From contig DXYG01000073.1 in assembly GCA_019415925.1 (NCBI GenBank), positions 1 through 13,704 on the forward strand: a DNA stretch of 13,704 nt. Reading direction: 5' to 3'. The DNA comes from Clostridiales bacterium. Lineage in GTDB: Bacteria > Bacillota > Clostridia > Oscillospirales > Acutalibacteraceae. Each line of letters starts with the position of its first letter. Within the stretch, counting starts at the first letter, position 1. This document shows positions 13,361 to 13,704 of this stretch, in pieces. The notes below the pieces were generated by a model. The model searched no databases and had not been told where the DNA came from. It saw only the letters and a list, made by a program, of their open reading frames with translations. Both the position numbers and the translations under genes were made by a program.

Positions 13361-13704
13361 TCACCTACCGCCTGCGGATCCGAAAATTTCGGCTTTGTAT
13401 TCGGGAGCCTGAACAAGTAAAAGATAGCGTTCATTACCGCACCTATAAAGACAAGTGCCACGCTCACCGAATTTGATTAAGGCATACTCGTTTGGTTCTA
13501 CCATAAGTGCATCTTCAAAGTCCTTCGGATTGATATTGCCGGGGAAAAATAAGAAGTGATGAGTAGGAATTGAGAACAGGGGTTTTGTGTACTCCTTAAC
13601 GCTGGGAATCAGAAAATCGTCGATATTCTGACTGGCTAAAATCACAGCTGAATCCTTTTTGCGGACACGCTTCATTGCGTTTCTGATATACTCAATAGCT
13701 GTTA
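13361..13704 (-). CDS. VirB4-like conjugation ATPase, C-terminal fragment (cut by window edge)
   Basis: The last 113 codons of a larger gene whose 5' part lies beyond base 13704; the frame stays open to the window end, beginning TAIEYIRNAMKRVRKKD. The sequence RKKDSAVILASQNIDDFLIP is the conserved region after Walker B in VirB4/TraE-type ATPases (an SQ-containing sensor segment). It is followed by a nucleotide-domain end with FSIPTHHFLFFPGNINPKDF and a short domain that finishes ...APEYKAEIFGSAGGR. VirB4 proteins energise assembly and operation of the type IV channel at the inner face of the membrane. An internal ATG at 13675 is not the start. The stop TGA lies directly before the DarT promoter, so the fragment's natural downstream neighbour, the NlpC/P60 gene, has been displaced. 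Confidence 0.88.
   Translation of the reverse strand, partial: TAIEYIRNAMKRVRKKDSAVILASQNIDDFLIPSVKEYTKPLFSIPTHHFLFFPGNINPKDFEDALMVEPNEYALIKFGERGTCLYRCGNERYLLLVQAPEYKAEIFGSAGGR

Noticed and set aside
1..13704. CRISPR array, IS element, tRNA or rRNA
   Set aside because: No regularly spaced direct repeats, transposase motifs or RNA-gene sequences were seen on either strand.

Overview
The window looks like the conjugation core of an integrative and conjugative element (ICE) of a low-to-medium GC Firmicute, most likely a gut Clostridia (Ruminococcus/Oscillospiraceae-type). This rests on the gene set and order: a VirB4-type ATPase, a CD1108-like NlpC/P60 protein, a MobP3-type relaxase, a Toprim primase-like protein, and a VirD4 coupling protein overlapping a small HTH gene. 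Strong AGGAGG-type Shine-Dalgarno (SD) sites and frequent TTG/GTG starts fit the same group. I see no integrase, att site, rRNA, tRNA, IS element or CRISPR array, so neither end of the element is certain.

Almost everything is read on the minus strand, so transcription runs from high to low coordinates. In that order: (1) 13704-13361, the C-terminal end of a VirB4-like ATPase cut by the window edge. (2) 13354-11891, a very A+T-rich cassette with a near-perfect promoter, a DarT-type ADP-ribosyltransferase toxin, its NADAR-family antitoxin and a hairpin/T-tract terminator. (3) 11876-8628, a tight gene block: NlpC/P60 cell-wall hydrolase, DUF6103-like small protein, amidoligase, gamma-glutamylcyclotransferase (GGCT) and a DUF6329-like protein; three of its four junctions are 4-bp overlaps or short gaps. 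(4) 8627-8243, non-coding DNA with nested inverted repeats, the best oriT candidate. (5) 8242-6395, a ribbon-helix-helix relaxosome protein and the MobP3 relaxase. (6) 5796-6360, a plus-strand isochorismatase-fold hydrolase with its own promoter, the only confident plus-strand gene. (7) 5666-2475, the Toprim protein, VirD4 coupling protein and small HTH protein, overlapping end to start. (8) 2478-9, an A+T-rich two-component system (7TM/PAS sensor kinase and LuxR-type response regulator) behind its own promoter.

Together the backbone supplies mating-channel energy (VirB4), local wall opening (NlpC/P60), DNA processing at oriT (RHH protein plus relaxase), delivery of the relaxase-DNA complex (VirD4) and perhaps priming of the transferred strand (Toprim protein). 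Three modules look like later acquisitions: the DarT1-NADAR toxin-antitoxin pair, the isochorismatase-like hydrolase and the two-component system. The most notable items are the DarT1-NADAR cassette placed directly behind the virB4 stop codon, the amidoligase/GGCT pair next to a peptidoglycan hydrolase (a predicted, uncharacterised amide-bond chemistry), and the nested inverted repeats of the putative oriT.
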